A DNA stretch of 64,000 bases from contig JAMQCK010000015.1 of assembly GCA_024196135.1 (NCBI GenBank), forward strand, positions 162,160-226,159. Reading direction: 5' to 3'. Every line of letters begins with the position of its first letter. The stretch's first letter is position 1. Both the position numbers and the translations under genes were made by a program. Under the pieces are notes generated by a model that ran no database searches, was not told where the DNA came from, and saw only the letters and a program-made list of their open reading frames with translations. Source of the DNA: Pleurotus ostreatus/Saccharomyces cerevisiae fusant (taxonomy: Eukaryota; Opisthokonta). Of the stretch, positions 47,301-57,227 are shown piece after piece.

Positions 47301-47554
47301 AAGGCCCGTTGATGGCGGGCAACGTGCCTATGAACGGTGGTATGGGTGGTGGACGGAGGGGTGGCCGTGGAGGTGGGCCGTTGGGTCCTCCGCCGCCACC
47401 GCCTCCGGACGCGAAGGAGGACCCGCGCGCGGCGAGGGGTGCGAGGGTCAGCTACCATGACATGGACGAGGTGGCTGAGGTGGGTTCGCCTTTGTCTGAA
47501 GCGGGATATTGGTTTCTCACGAATTTGCAGGGCGATATCCAACTTCAATACTGA
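44330..47554 (+). CDS. ARS2: Ars2/SERRATE homologue, 897 aa
   Basis: Ars2 links the nuclear cap-binding complex to RNA processing and decay; in fungi homologues act in nuclear RNA surveillance. Ten exons: 44330-44564, 44616-44693, 44744-45000, 45129-45572, 45625-45765, 45815-46192, 46244-46577, 46628-46724, 46774-47479, 47531-47554. The N-terminus is RS/Pro-rich (PPRRSRSRSPARG). The SERRATE/Ars2 N-terminal domain follows (LRQYAEWFRYTYPDD, WFAEKYDPAPEFEQMR). The central part has WIRFTEDADMSSIMNEL and SLDLFIAYLRAAFNTCFYC. The hallmark C2H2 finger lies near residues 675-700 (CKSCQKLFKAASFVEKHVANKH region), and a Gly/Pro/Arg tail ends GDIQLQY. All exon phases agree. Confidence 0.93.
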
Positions 47555-48997
47555 TCGCGATTAGCTTCGATGATCGTCGTTATAATTATTGGCTTGGCTT
47601 GGAGGGGAGGCAGCTCGTTCTTGAACAACATACATCTTGGTGTCCGTCGACGTAGTGTTGTTTTGTATAGCAGAACCGGTGGACGCCCCATCTCGTGTGC
47701 GAAATATACTGACCTGTTGTCGGCTTGAAAATTGCGTCGTTGTTCGTTCCGAGCTACAATCAGACTCTAGACGGTCTTGGTAGACGGTTAAAGTTGAGAG
47801 GCCCTTCTGCGTCTCATTAGTCAAAGCTCAACGCGCTCAAAGGATGCAAGTACACGATTTTTGTGCGAAGGCCCCCAGCGGACAAGGTGTGCGGAGGAGA
47901 TCGGACACTACGGACAACATAGTAGAGGTGCCCGCCTATGGGCTAGCGCGTCTTGGTACTGTATAGTTACCTGCTGCGCGAATAAAATGCAGAGACAAAA
48001 AAAAGCGGACAAGGTGTGACCAGAAGTTACACTGTGACGCACCTGACCGTCCCGTGACCTGGAAAAAACGAACATGTCATGTGACCGCTTGCGTTTTCTG
48101 GCTCGTTTGAAAGGCGGGAAATGGGAGCGTTTATTCAATGGGGGCTATCCATTTTTCTACTTAATGTGATGCCGCGAGGCTACATATCGGAACTTTGCTT
48201 TTTTCGACCCATTAGGAATGGAACAGAGTGGTCCGGAGCCGTTCCTAACCATTGTAGCAGGAAGTCGCACTGCGTGATCCTGTAACCCGGGCCACTTCTG
48301 GATCAGGGGATCCAAAGATGAATGCATTCATGGCTCCTCATGATTCTGCAGGCTTATAGGTGAGACGAGGGCAATGCGCTAGCCGCATCATCCTCAAGCT
48401 CTCGAAGTCCTGCGCAACTTCATTTGGTTACGAAAGGTTGCCAACTGCTGCGAGCGACTACGGCCGGTCAATGGGGGTTCGTAACAGTTTCCGGCTATTG
48501 AGAGGGCACTGCTCGCGTGACTCTGCCCGGAGTTGCATCGGCTACACTCAGTGATGTATTCAGGGCTTCCTCCACCCAAGAGGAAGTTCTACTAGGTTCA
48601 CAGCGATTGCCGCCGTAGGTACAGCGCATTGAAGGTACTATACACCGCTACGCGTACTAGTGAGTCTCAAACTGATTGTGTCAGGGCGTACCAGCATCAA
48701 TAAGTGGGCCCATGAACAATAGTTCGCTTGAGGCCTGCCCAAGTGGCGCCGAGGGTGGGTACCCTTCTGCGCCTGGGTATCGCCTTTGAGGCCACGATGA
48801 CCGGGGTACTTCTAGGGCGTCTGTGGCCTTCCTGAGGACCTACAAAAGTACCACTTGAAAGGTGTGTGAATTGGGGTATTTGGGAGTTTGAAATGAGCCG
48901 GCCACGCGCGTTCATGGATCGGGGGGTTGTGTCAGCGCAGTCTCTACCTGCCGCCATCGTCCGCGACGGCGCCGCCGTCGCCCGGTACACCCCGACG
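47555..48997. other. intergenic region, 1.4 kb
   Basis: No gene was supported. A 15-bp direct repeat (agcggacaaggtgtg) is at 47877-47891 and 48004-48018. An imperfect hairpin is at 48212-48248 (TTAGGAATGG ... CCGTTCCTAA). A 14-bp palindrome, ATGAATGCATTCAT, is at 48318-48331. The right part is the promoter of SSK1. Confidence 0.45.
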
Positions 48998-51900
48998 ATG
49001 CCCACATCCAATCTGCCTTCGTTCTCCCTTCACCCGGCACATCAGCAGTTTGAGGGTCAAGATGTCGCCATCCTCGACCTCCCAATGTTCCAGTACCCGA
49101 TAGACCCCTCCCACCCCGAGCCCCAGCCCGACGATGTCGCAGGCACCCACAACCAGCCAGCGCCGGGGACGGACCCGGCAGCGGCGGTGGATGCGCTCGA
49201 CGCTGGAGACGACGCCCCACCAGGCCTCCATCGTGGCATACCGCGCATCTCGCGCTCCGCCTCGATGCCGCTCCCCTCCCAGCTCGGCCAGCTCGCTCAC
49301 CCGCGACGAGGAAGGCCAAAGGCGAAGGCCGATGCGCTGAGGACCATGAGCGCGAACGTTGACGAAGTCTCCATGGAGCTCGCCGACTCCGTGTCCATGA
49401 TCGTGCAGACCATGCTGCAAGTCTCGCCGCCCCAGGTGCTCGAGTCCGCCAAGGAGTCCTTCTCCGCGTGCACGCTCTCCGTCCCGACGGCGTCCATGTC
49501 CGCCATATTTACCTCGCTCAAGTACATGAACTACTTTGCGGGGAACATGTCCACCATGTGCGGCGACAAGGGCAAATCGCCCGTCCGAGGCGCAGACCCG
49601 GCCGACTTTGACATCGGGGAGATGCTGCAGGATGTAGGGGACGCCCTCGGTGGGCTTGCTGCTTATCACGGCGTCGACCTGGTGCTCTTCCACGGCGATG
49701 TCGGCCTGAAGCACGAGTACGTCAAGGGCGACGAGACCGGGCTTGCGTTCGCGGTCACCCAGGTGCGTGGCCATTAATCGCGAGTGCTACTCTTGCTGAT
49801 GCGCCTGCAGCTTGTCCGTCATGTTCTGCACACCTGCAAAGAACATGATACCATAGAATTGGGCCTTTTCGTGAAGCCTGTCGGTGGCGACCCCCCTTCC
49901 CCGGACGAAGATGAAGATGACACTGGATCCCTGCTTTGCTCTATTGAGATCACACATGTCTTCGGCCCAGGATTCTCTGAGACAACACCCTCTGAACACC
50001 CCGACGAATCACTGGAAGATGAACCTTCCCGTCCCGCACCCATATTTCCCACTGCACTACATCGACTGCTCAGCCATCTCGACGTTACTTTCGAGCAGGA
50101 CTGCCCCCGCTCGGATCCCTCTGGACCTGGGCACACCTCGCGCGTTTCGTTCCAATTGGATCGTGGCATCCCTTCTTCGCCCTCACCTACACCACTCCCG
50201 GATGTCCCCGGCCTCGATGGAGACCGAGCGGCGTCCGAACCCACTCTTGACGAGCTCTTCCGATTCATCGAAACACTGCGCGGCAAGAAGGTCTCCCTTT
50301 ATTCGGATCGAGAAGGCTCATTTGCGCATCATCTGACGAGCTACTTGTCGGCCTGGGGCTTAGATGTCAGTCATATGTCTGATGCACCAGAGGAAGAGGG
50401 GCAGGCTTCTCCTTCATCCCAGGCGGATGCGATGAACGATCCTCTGGCTTTCGCTCCTCAGTACTCCCCCAAAGGGTCGCCGACGACGGAGCAGCAACAG
50501 ATCAATCCCCAGCCTGCAAGTTTCGTAATCATTGACGACGACATCGACGTCTTGCGCGAGCGCTTGCAACTCTGCAGGATGCAGCAGTGCTCTCCATTCG
50601 CGCCTGCCAGGACAAACAAGCGCCCATCTCTTGCCAATAACCATCGCCCACGATCCTCTCCTGCCGTCAACCGTATCCTGGGTGCGACGGGCTTCACTCC
50701 TCAACCATCGCCACCCTCAGCTGTCTTTGTCCACTTCACGAGTCTCGCCAACTACAAGATGGTCAAGGACGTCATGCAGTCGATCCTTTCTACCTACAAT
50801 GCGCCGCCGCCCGAGGTCATGATTATACCCAAGCCTGCTGGTCCACGTCGCTTCCTAACGGCACTTTACAATGCTGTGAAGAAGCCTATCGTCGACCCCA
50901 TGTTCGCGCCTATCGCGACTTCGCCGATGAGCCCCGGCGTGCACCTGCAGCAGACGTACTTCAGCAGCGCAGCAGGGGCGACACCGGGCGGCGGACCAGG
51001 CCCCCGCGCCTCCCCTACCCACGTTCATCGCCCATCCAGTTCGCGCGCCAGTTCGGACCGCACCAACAGGACACTGAAGGACTTTGCCGACCCATCCTCG
51101 CACGCAGTCCCACCCTCACCCCTTGGCATGCACGACGGCAATGACTACTTCGCGCCGGACAAGTTGCTCGAGGTACAGGGCACAAAGCCTTTGTCGACGG
51201 GCACGATCCTGCAGTTCCCGAATGGCCAGTCCGCTGGTATCTACTTTGACCCCAAGGGCAAGTCGTCGGGCATCACGCCGCCAGAGACTCCGGAGATGGA
51301 GCGCTCTGTAGAGCGGGCGTCGGGAAGGCCTTCGTCGCTGGCGCGACGGACGACGTTCCAGGAGGCGGGTCGCGCGGGACAGTCGCCGGCGGCGACACCT
51401 AAGCCAAGGAGGCGGCTGACATCGCGGGAGAATGAGGGCTTGCCTGGACCGGCGTCGCCGACGATGGAGAGGAAGGGGACAGGCAGACGATCGACGCCAA
51501 CGACTGGGAAGGGCAAGGAGCGGAGGATTGTGCCACCGGTCAGGGTGCTGATTGTCGATGGTGAGTTGAGAGGCGAGGCGCTCTTTGGAAAGGACGCTAA
51601 CATCTCCCAGATAACCCCATCAACCGGACCATCTTGCAGACGCAGATGAAGAAGCACAACATCGGGCACGACACCGCAAGCAACGGTCAAGAGGCAGTCG
51701 AGAAATGGATGACTGGCCATTTCGACATCATCCTCGTACGCACCTGCAATCGGTTCTGCAGGTTACCTTGCTCATTCACACGCAGATGGATATCAGGATG
51801 CCCGTCATGGACGGCTTACAGGCGACGCAGAAGATTCGCGCAATGGAGGAAGAGGGCATGTACCGGCCACCAGCAGGCGACTACCCACTGCCATCGCCAG

Positions 51901-53136
51901 CATCACGCTCGCCCTACCGCTCCTCCGTCATTATTGTCGCCTTGACAGCCTCCTCTTTCGACGCTGACGATCGAAGGGAGGCGCTGGGCGCGGGTTGCAA
52001 TGACTTCCTGCTCAAACCCGTCTCGCTCGCATGGCTATACGACAAAATTATGGAGTGGGGGTCGATCAAGGCGCTGCAGATGTGCGCGGACCCGGACAGA
52101 GACACGACACCTGGCACGATGGGCATGCTGGGCCTCGCGACGACGGCCGCACCTCTTGCGAAGGCGCAAGCGGCAGCTCAGGCGGTCGCGGAGCGCTTGA
52201 CGTTGCCAGCCACGAGGAACGCGACTCCAAGCCCGACGCGGGGAGGCAGCGGCGGCGCTGCGCGGCAGGTGATGCAGCCGACTCCGCGAAAAGCGCGCGA
52301 CACGCTTTCGGCGTCGTCGACATATAGCTATGGCGCGGCGCTGGCACGGGAGACAGAGCGGACGTCGAGTCTGGAGTCAACCTCGTCGACGACACCGAGA
52401 GCGGCCCAGGGCGAGAGCCTAAATGGACATGCGATGATGACGAGCGATGTGCCGATGTCGACGACACCCGAACCTATGTCTACAACACCAGAGCCCATGT
52501 CGACAACGCCTGAGCCATCCCCTTCCGAGTACGATACCGCACGAACCTCCTCCGAGCCGCCGACGTCGACGTCTACGCGTTATGGGACGCCTGAGTCTGC
52601 GCCGGATACGCAGGTTTCGCCAGACCCGCACTTCTTGTCCGCACCAAGCTCCAGAGCAACATCAGAGAGTCGATCCCCGCCAGCTTCTGAGCTGGAACGA
52701 GGTACGGTCTCTGTCAAGCTCATCCTAATCGGCTGACGTTCAGTGCGTAGCCTCAAGCGACGACGGTTCCTATGATATAATTGACCTCGGCGAAGGTGGG
52801 TGGGCAAGTACGGCTCGGCGGGGCGAGAGAGCTGACAGAGATTCGGGAACAGGTGCGGTCGCCCCGCAGCCGAAAACACGGGCAGCGCGCGACGCAGACG
52901 AGCCGCCGAGGCCGCCTTCCGCGGAGGACGGGTCCGACGCCGCGACGGCGGGCGCCGAGGAGGGCGAGGGGGAAAGCACCGAGGGCGGCGAGGAGCACGA
53001 ACACGAGCACGAGCCGCCGCCCGAGAGCACCACCGAGGAAGAGCCCACGCCGAGCACGGAAGGCACCGAGGACGCCGACCCCGACCTGCCAGACGTACCC
53101 GACGTGGCCCCAGCGCGCGGGGGCGACCTCCAATGA
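48998..53136 (+). CDS. SSK1: Ssk1/Mcs4-type response regulator of the osmotic-stress phosphorelay
   Basis: In fungi Ssk1 receives phosphate from Ypd1 and controls the MAPKKK of the Hog1 cascade. Exons 48998-49762, 49811-51560, 51611-51735, 51786-52701, 52751-52795 and 52853-53136 give 1,294 aa. A long N-terminal region carries an HATPase-like remnant (FVIIDDDIDVLRERL) and Ser/Pro-rich linkers. The receiver domain begins RVLIVDDNPINRTIL, has the phosphoacceptor Asp in MDIRMPVMDG (about Asp882), then VALTAS and the conserved Lys in NDFLLKPVS. A three-copy MSTTPEP repeat lies at 52455-52517. The tail is Glu/His/Pro-rich. The start at 48998 is conservative; the frame is open upstream to an ATG at 48893. 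Skipping the fourth splice gives a shorter C-terminus. Confidence 0.92.
52455..52517 (+). repeat. three 21-bp in-frame repeats inside SSK1
   Basis: Each unit encodes MSTTPEP. The copies have small synonymous differences, so the array is not brand new. Confidence 0.8.
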
Positions 53137-54030
53137 CGTGTTTGGGCGACCTTCACCGCGTTCTGGGGCTGGTGTCTGGTACCCATCCTGCTCTGGCCCA
53201 TCTCGGCGAGGGTCGCCGCGCTCGTCCGCCGCCACTAGTCCGTTGATGTCTGTCTGTCGGCGCTCGGGGGCGACGCCTCCGAGTTCCTCGTGGTTCCCTC
53301 CCTCCCTTCCTCACTTATTCGCCTGCCAGTCTCCAGCCACCCATGCATATGCCCCATGCCCTGCGGACTCCTCTCCTACTTGGCCTGCCCTTGCGCGGCG
53401 CCCTCTGACGGAGACGTACGCTGAATATATGTATATATGCATGGTCTACTGCTACCTTATGTATGCCGCCCTCAAGCCACTGGGCCATACACGCCTTTAC
53501 ATGCCTGGCGAACTTCACTTCGACTCGCCTCACTTCACTTGGCATTGATTCACTTCATCCTTCTTCTTTTCTTTCGGATTTCACTCCGTCTTGCTACCAC
53601 TACTGCTGTGCATTGCTACATACACTACCATCTCTGACATTCTCTGTCTCTTCTCGCCTACGCTCTTCATTTTTGCCTTTGCGACGTTGGATGTGTACAA
53701 AATTGGTGACTTTTATGGGCTTTGGGTAATGAAGTCGTTTACTGTCGATGCGATTGGGACCCTTGTGAGATGCGTAGCAAGTTCGACGTGCGTAGCGAGC
53801 CTCGCTTAGTACCTCAAGACAGATGCGTTGACGTCTCGAGGTCCTCACAGATCCTGGTTCAGAGGTGCTGAGGCGGCTCGCATACTTATCGGACGAAAGC
53901 AAGTGTCGAGAGCATAGACGATACAATAAAGGTATGGTAACCTTGACATGTGGCATGGTAGCATATGAGTACACCCGTCCCCAAGGGCGCACTGGACCCC
54001 GGTATGCAATGGTTGGCTTCGTAGGCGAGC
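53137..54030. other. convergent intergenic region, 894 bp
   Basis: It lies between the 3' ends of SSK1 and the eL18 gene. It is pyrimidine-rich around 53530-53650, and no gene was supported. Confidence 0.4.
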
Positions 54031-54805
54031 TTACACCTTGAAGCCGCGGGACTTTCTGCGACCACGGGCACGCTCGAATTTGCGGCCCTTCGATATGGTG
54101 TAGGGCTTCTTGTTCTTGTGCGGGCCTACATCTCGTTAGCATCGACAATCCAATCGGCAAGAAGCACAACTCACCCATGCCGAAGTGCTTGTTGGCCTCG
54201 CGCGCCGTCTTCTTACCGCGGAGGAGGATGGTGTTCGCGCCGGTCGGGGCACGGAGCGCGAGCTGGTCGAGGGTGATGGTCTCACCGCCAGCCTTAAGGA
54301 TGCGCTCCTTCGCCGAGCGCGTGAAGCGCAGCGCGGCGATGGTCGCCTTGGGCACCTCCAGCATGCGGTTGTCGTCCGTCACCGTGCCGACGATAACGAC
54401 GATCTTGCCCTCCAGCTCAGCCTTCTGGGTCTCGACAAAGATCTTGGAGAGGGAGACGGGCGGGCGGTTGATTTTGGAGAGGAAGAGGCGGTGGAGGATG
54501 ACCTGGATATGGAAGGGTTAAGAGGTGTTCATTGTGGGGAGATCGGGGAGTATGAACCTTGTTGAAGGGGGCATCCGTCCTGCGGGCCAAAAAGCGGTAG
54601 AGCTACAGGAAGTATAAGTTCGCTGCTCATAGTGTGAATGGATCGATCGCGCACCTTCACCAGGAGGAGGAGGTAGGGGTCCTCGCTCTTCGGCGCGGTG
54701 CGCTGGCCCTTCTTGACGTGGTGCGCCGTAAGATCGATACCCTGCACATTACGAAGACTGTCAGCAAGACTATCCCGTCGCCGCCAGGCACAGCGAACTC
54801 GCCAT
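54031..54805 (-). CDS. RPL18: 60S ribosomal protein eL18
   Basis: It is a structural protein of the large ribosomal subunit. Exons complement(54031-54125, 54175-54502, 54558-54602, 54655-54741, 54803-54805) give 185 aa, the usual size. The conserved sequence starts [20 protein letters not shown], continues [29 protein letters not shown], and [17 protein letters not shown], and ends [10 protein letters not shown]. To reach the expected Met-Gly-Ile-Asp start, the first exon must be only the ATG, followed by an intron that begins GC (54802-54801) rather than GT and ends in AG. A lone ATG exon is common in fungal ribosomal protein genes, but the GC donor is uncommon. It is divergent from the Tra2-like gene. 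Confidence 0.92.
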
Positions 54806-55242
54806 TTTTCTTGAGGACTTGCCGGACGTCGGTGCTGGATCACACAATGGCGAGCACGACTCAAGGACAAACTATACAGCTACCGGCAAAACCCGTATCA
54901 TGTGACCTGTATTCCAAAAATCGAACTTCGCCACTTTTCCATCTTTTGGCTCGCGTACTGCCTGAAAGGTATAGAACAATGCAAAAATTCCAGCAAAGGA
55001 CTCTGTGAATAGGGATTCAAAGGCTGCATATTCATCCTTGAGAGCGCTCTCGCCTTTGACCCTGATCTGTGCGCAATGAAAGCCACGGGGAGAATTGTTG
55101 GCATCATCACGCGCCCACCATAAGAGGGGCGCGGCGCCAGTCAACAAGCGTCAACACCACAGCTTATACCATTACCATTTCGAACCGATATGGTGCGGCA
55201 CATTTCCAATACGCCGCGTTTTGCGTCTTGTCGCTGACCACC
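54806..55242. promoter_or_regulatory. 437-bp divergent promoter of eL18 and Tra2-like genes
   Basis: The starts of a ribosomal protein gene and an SR-type RRM gene face away from each other. No TATA box was clear. Confidence 0.5.
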
Positions 55243-56231
55243 ATGACGATGTCGCCGCAGTACGCTGACCCCGCCGCCGCCGCCGTCCCCGACCCGTACT
55301 CGGACTACAGCGCGCCGCCCGCAGCGCCCCCGCGCGACGACCGCGACCGCGATCGTGACGCGCCCCCCTCCCGGCGCTCGCGTAGCCGCAGCCCCGCCCG
55401 GTCGTACGCGCGCAGTGTGAGGTCGCCCGTGCCCCCCAAGCGTCCGTCGCACGCGCCCATCGTACGTCCCTGAAGTTCCCTCTTGGCGGGTATTCGTTAA
55501 GCGCCATATAGGCGCCCAATCCGACCCAAGTTTTGGGCGTGTTTGGGCTTAGCATCCGCACCGAGGAGCGTGACCTTGACGAAGAGTTCAGTCGCTTTGG
55601 CACGGTGGAGAAGGTCACCATCGTCTACGACCAGCGCGTACGTGGCCGCAGTCCGTTTACCTTCACGCACGCTCATCATCATGACGTCTGCAGAGCGGTC
55701 GTTCTCGTGGCTTCGGCTTCATCCGCATGTCCACAGTTGAGGAGGCGACGCGCTGCATCCAGGAGCTGAACGGCATCGTGAGTCCGTATCCACTTCCCCT
55801 CAGCCACAAATCTCACGCGATCCCAGGACCTCAACGGACGCAACATCCGCGTTGACTACTCCGTGACTGACCGCCCGCACGCGCCCACCCCTGGCGAGTA
55901 CATGGGCCACCGCCGTGCGCCGCGGGACTCGTACCGCGACTCCTCTTACCGCGGCGGGCGCGACTCTTACCGCGATTCCTACCGCGACTCGTACAGGGAC
56001 CGCGATCGTGACCGGGACTACTACCGCGATCGCGACTCGTACCGCGACTACGACCGTGATTACCGTCGGGACGACTGGCGTGACAGGCGCGCGTCGCCGC
56101 CGCCGAGGCGCTACTCGCCGGACTACCGGAGGCGGCGCAGCTACTCGCGCAGCCCGCCGCGAGGGAGCAGCCCGAGGCGCGCGGCTGATTACGAGGCGCC
56201 CGCTCCTGCTCCGCCGGCCGAGAGGTGGTGA
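55243..56231 (+). CDS. Tra2-like SR protein with one RRM, 277 aa
   Basis: Exons 55243-55461, 55512-55637, 55694-55777 and 55827-56231. The N-terminus has an RS-like segment (PPSRRSRSRSPARSYARS). One RRM follows, with RNP2-like VLGVFGLSIR and RNP1-like SRGFGFIRM, ending LNGRNIRVDYS. The C-terminus is a long Tyr/Arg/Asp repeat (DSYRDSYRDS, DRDRDRDYYRD) and an RS tail (RSYSRSPPRGSSPRR). The RS1-RRM-RS2 order matches Transformer-2-type splicing regulators. It probably acts in nuclear pre-mRNA splicing. The ATG at 55243 was chosen over 55249; either leaves the domains intact. Confidence 0.9.
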
Positions 56232-56354
56232 ATGGTCTGACACGATTTGCCTGCAGGTCTCCGTCGTAACTTGCTAGTGAGCGAACGCGACGAAGCAAGT
56301 GGTCGAAGGCAGAAGGCAGAAGGTGCAAAACGAAGCAGAGAAGAGCAAGGGTGT

Positions 56355-56915
56355 CTATTTTCTTGAAGCCTTCCTGTCGTCCTTGGCGCTGGCCTCGTCT
56401 TCGGCGACGTCGCTTCCCTCGATGTTGCCGTCGACGTCGCCGCCGTCGCCTTTGACTCTTCAAGCCTCGCAGACTCGGATTGTTCACCCTTCGGACCGAA
56501 CGTTCTTTTTACTTTATCAAGCCCGTCGAAAGCCCTTCCAGCTACAATATCCCAGATCCAGAAAAGGACACCCAGAAAACAGAAAACCCAGATGTCAATG
56601 TCCGCCTCGTCGAACCACCTCAGTCTCCAAGTTGTCAATACTCTTTGTCAAGTCGTCGATATGTTCGTTCGTAGCAAACCGTATATGTATGCAAGTGTTC
56701 AAGCTGCAAAGTCGACCTGCAAAGCTCGACGTGGGGAAGAGCGAGAAGAAGGTGAAGATCGTGTCGCCGGTCAACTTCGTGGTGAAGATGCAAGTTGCCT
56801 GAAGGTTGTTCAGGTTTTGTCCTGCGCTTCGGTCGGGCGTCAAGAAGACTGCCTTTCTCATTAGGTATGCCTCCCTGATGACGCGCTGACGGTCAGAGAC
56901 AGGATTACCGTTCAC
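56355..56915 (-). CDS. small hypothetical gene, 5' structure unresolved
   Basis: The 3' part is clear. Exons complement(56355-56457, 56513-56541, 56619-?) join in phase to give a short coiled coil (TNEHIDDLTKSIDNLETE) followed by LEGLSTGLIKVKGDGG and an acidic tail ending DDRKASRK. The reading frame stays open upstream to at least 56915, but part of that stretch is probably intron, so the N-terminus cannot be fixed. I could not name the family. It lies tail-to-tail with the Tra2-like gene. Confidence 0.4.
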
Positions 56916-57227
56916 CTCGTCGATTCATTGTGTAGTAGACGAAGGTGAAGATGTGTGGATTCATGGTCGTACTTACTTCTATCCGCACCTACCGTCTGTA
57001 GTGTACAAGTTTGTGTGTAGATTATATTGCCGCGTTCGGTCGCCGAAGTCCTCAACCTGGAGTCACGAATAGGCGGTTGGGGTATAAACAGTCGAGTGGT
57101 GCGAAGCGAACGAGGTCTCAGCCTGCAGGCGAAGAGTCAAAGCGCATTATAGCAACCCCATTTTGGACTTATCTCCGGGACGCGCCTTCGATCGATCGAG
57201 ACCGGTATTTTGTCCTAAACGTTCACA
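56916..57227. other. intergenic region, 312 bp
   Basis: It should hold the promoter of the Grn1-type gene and probably the 5' end of the small minus-strand gene. No other feature was seen. Confidence 0.4.

Noticed and set aside
48318..48331. Perfect 14-bp palindrome ATGAATGCATTCAT as a binding site
   Set aside because: Single occurrence with no linked feature; palindromes of this size are expected by chance at this scale often enough.
55831..56487. Arg-rich frames opposite the Tra2-like gene and its 3' side
   Set aside because: They are antisense shadows of the Tyr/Arg/Asp repeat and of a GAC/GTC-rich exon on the minus strand.
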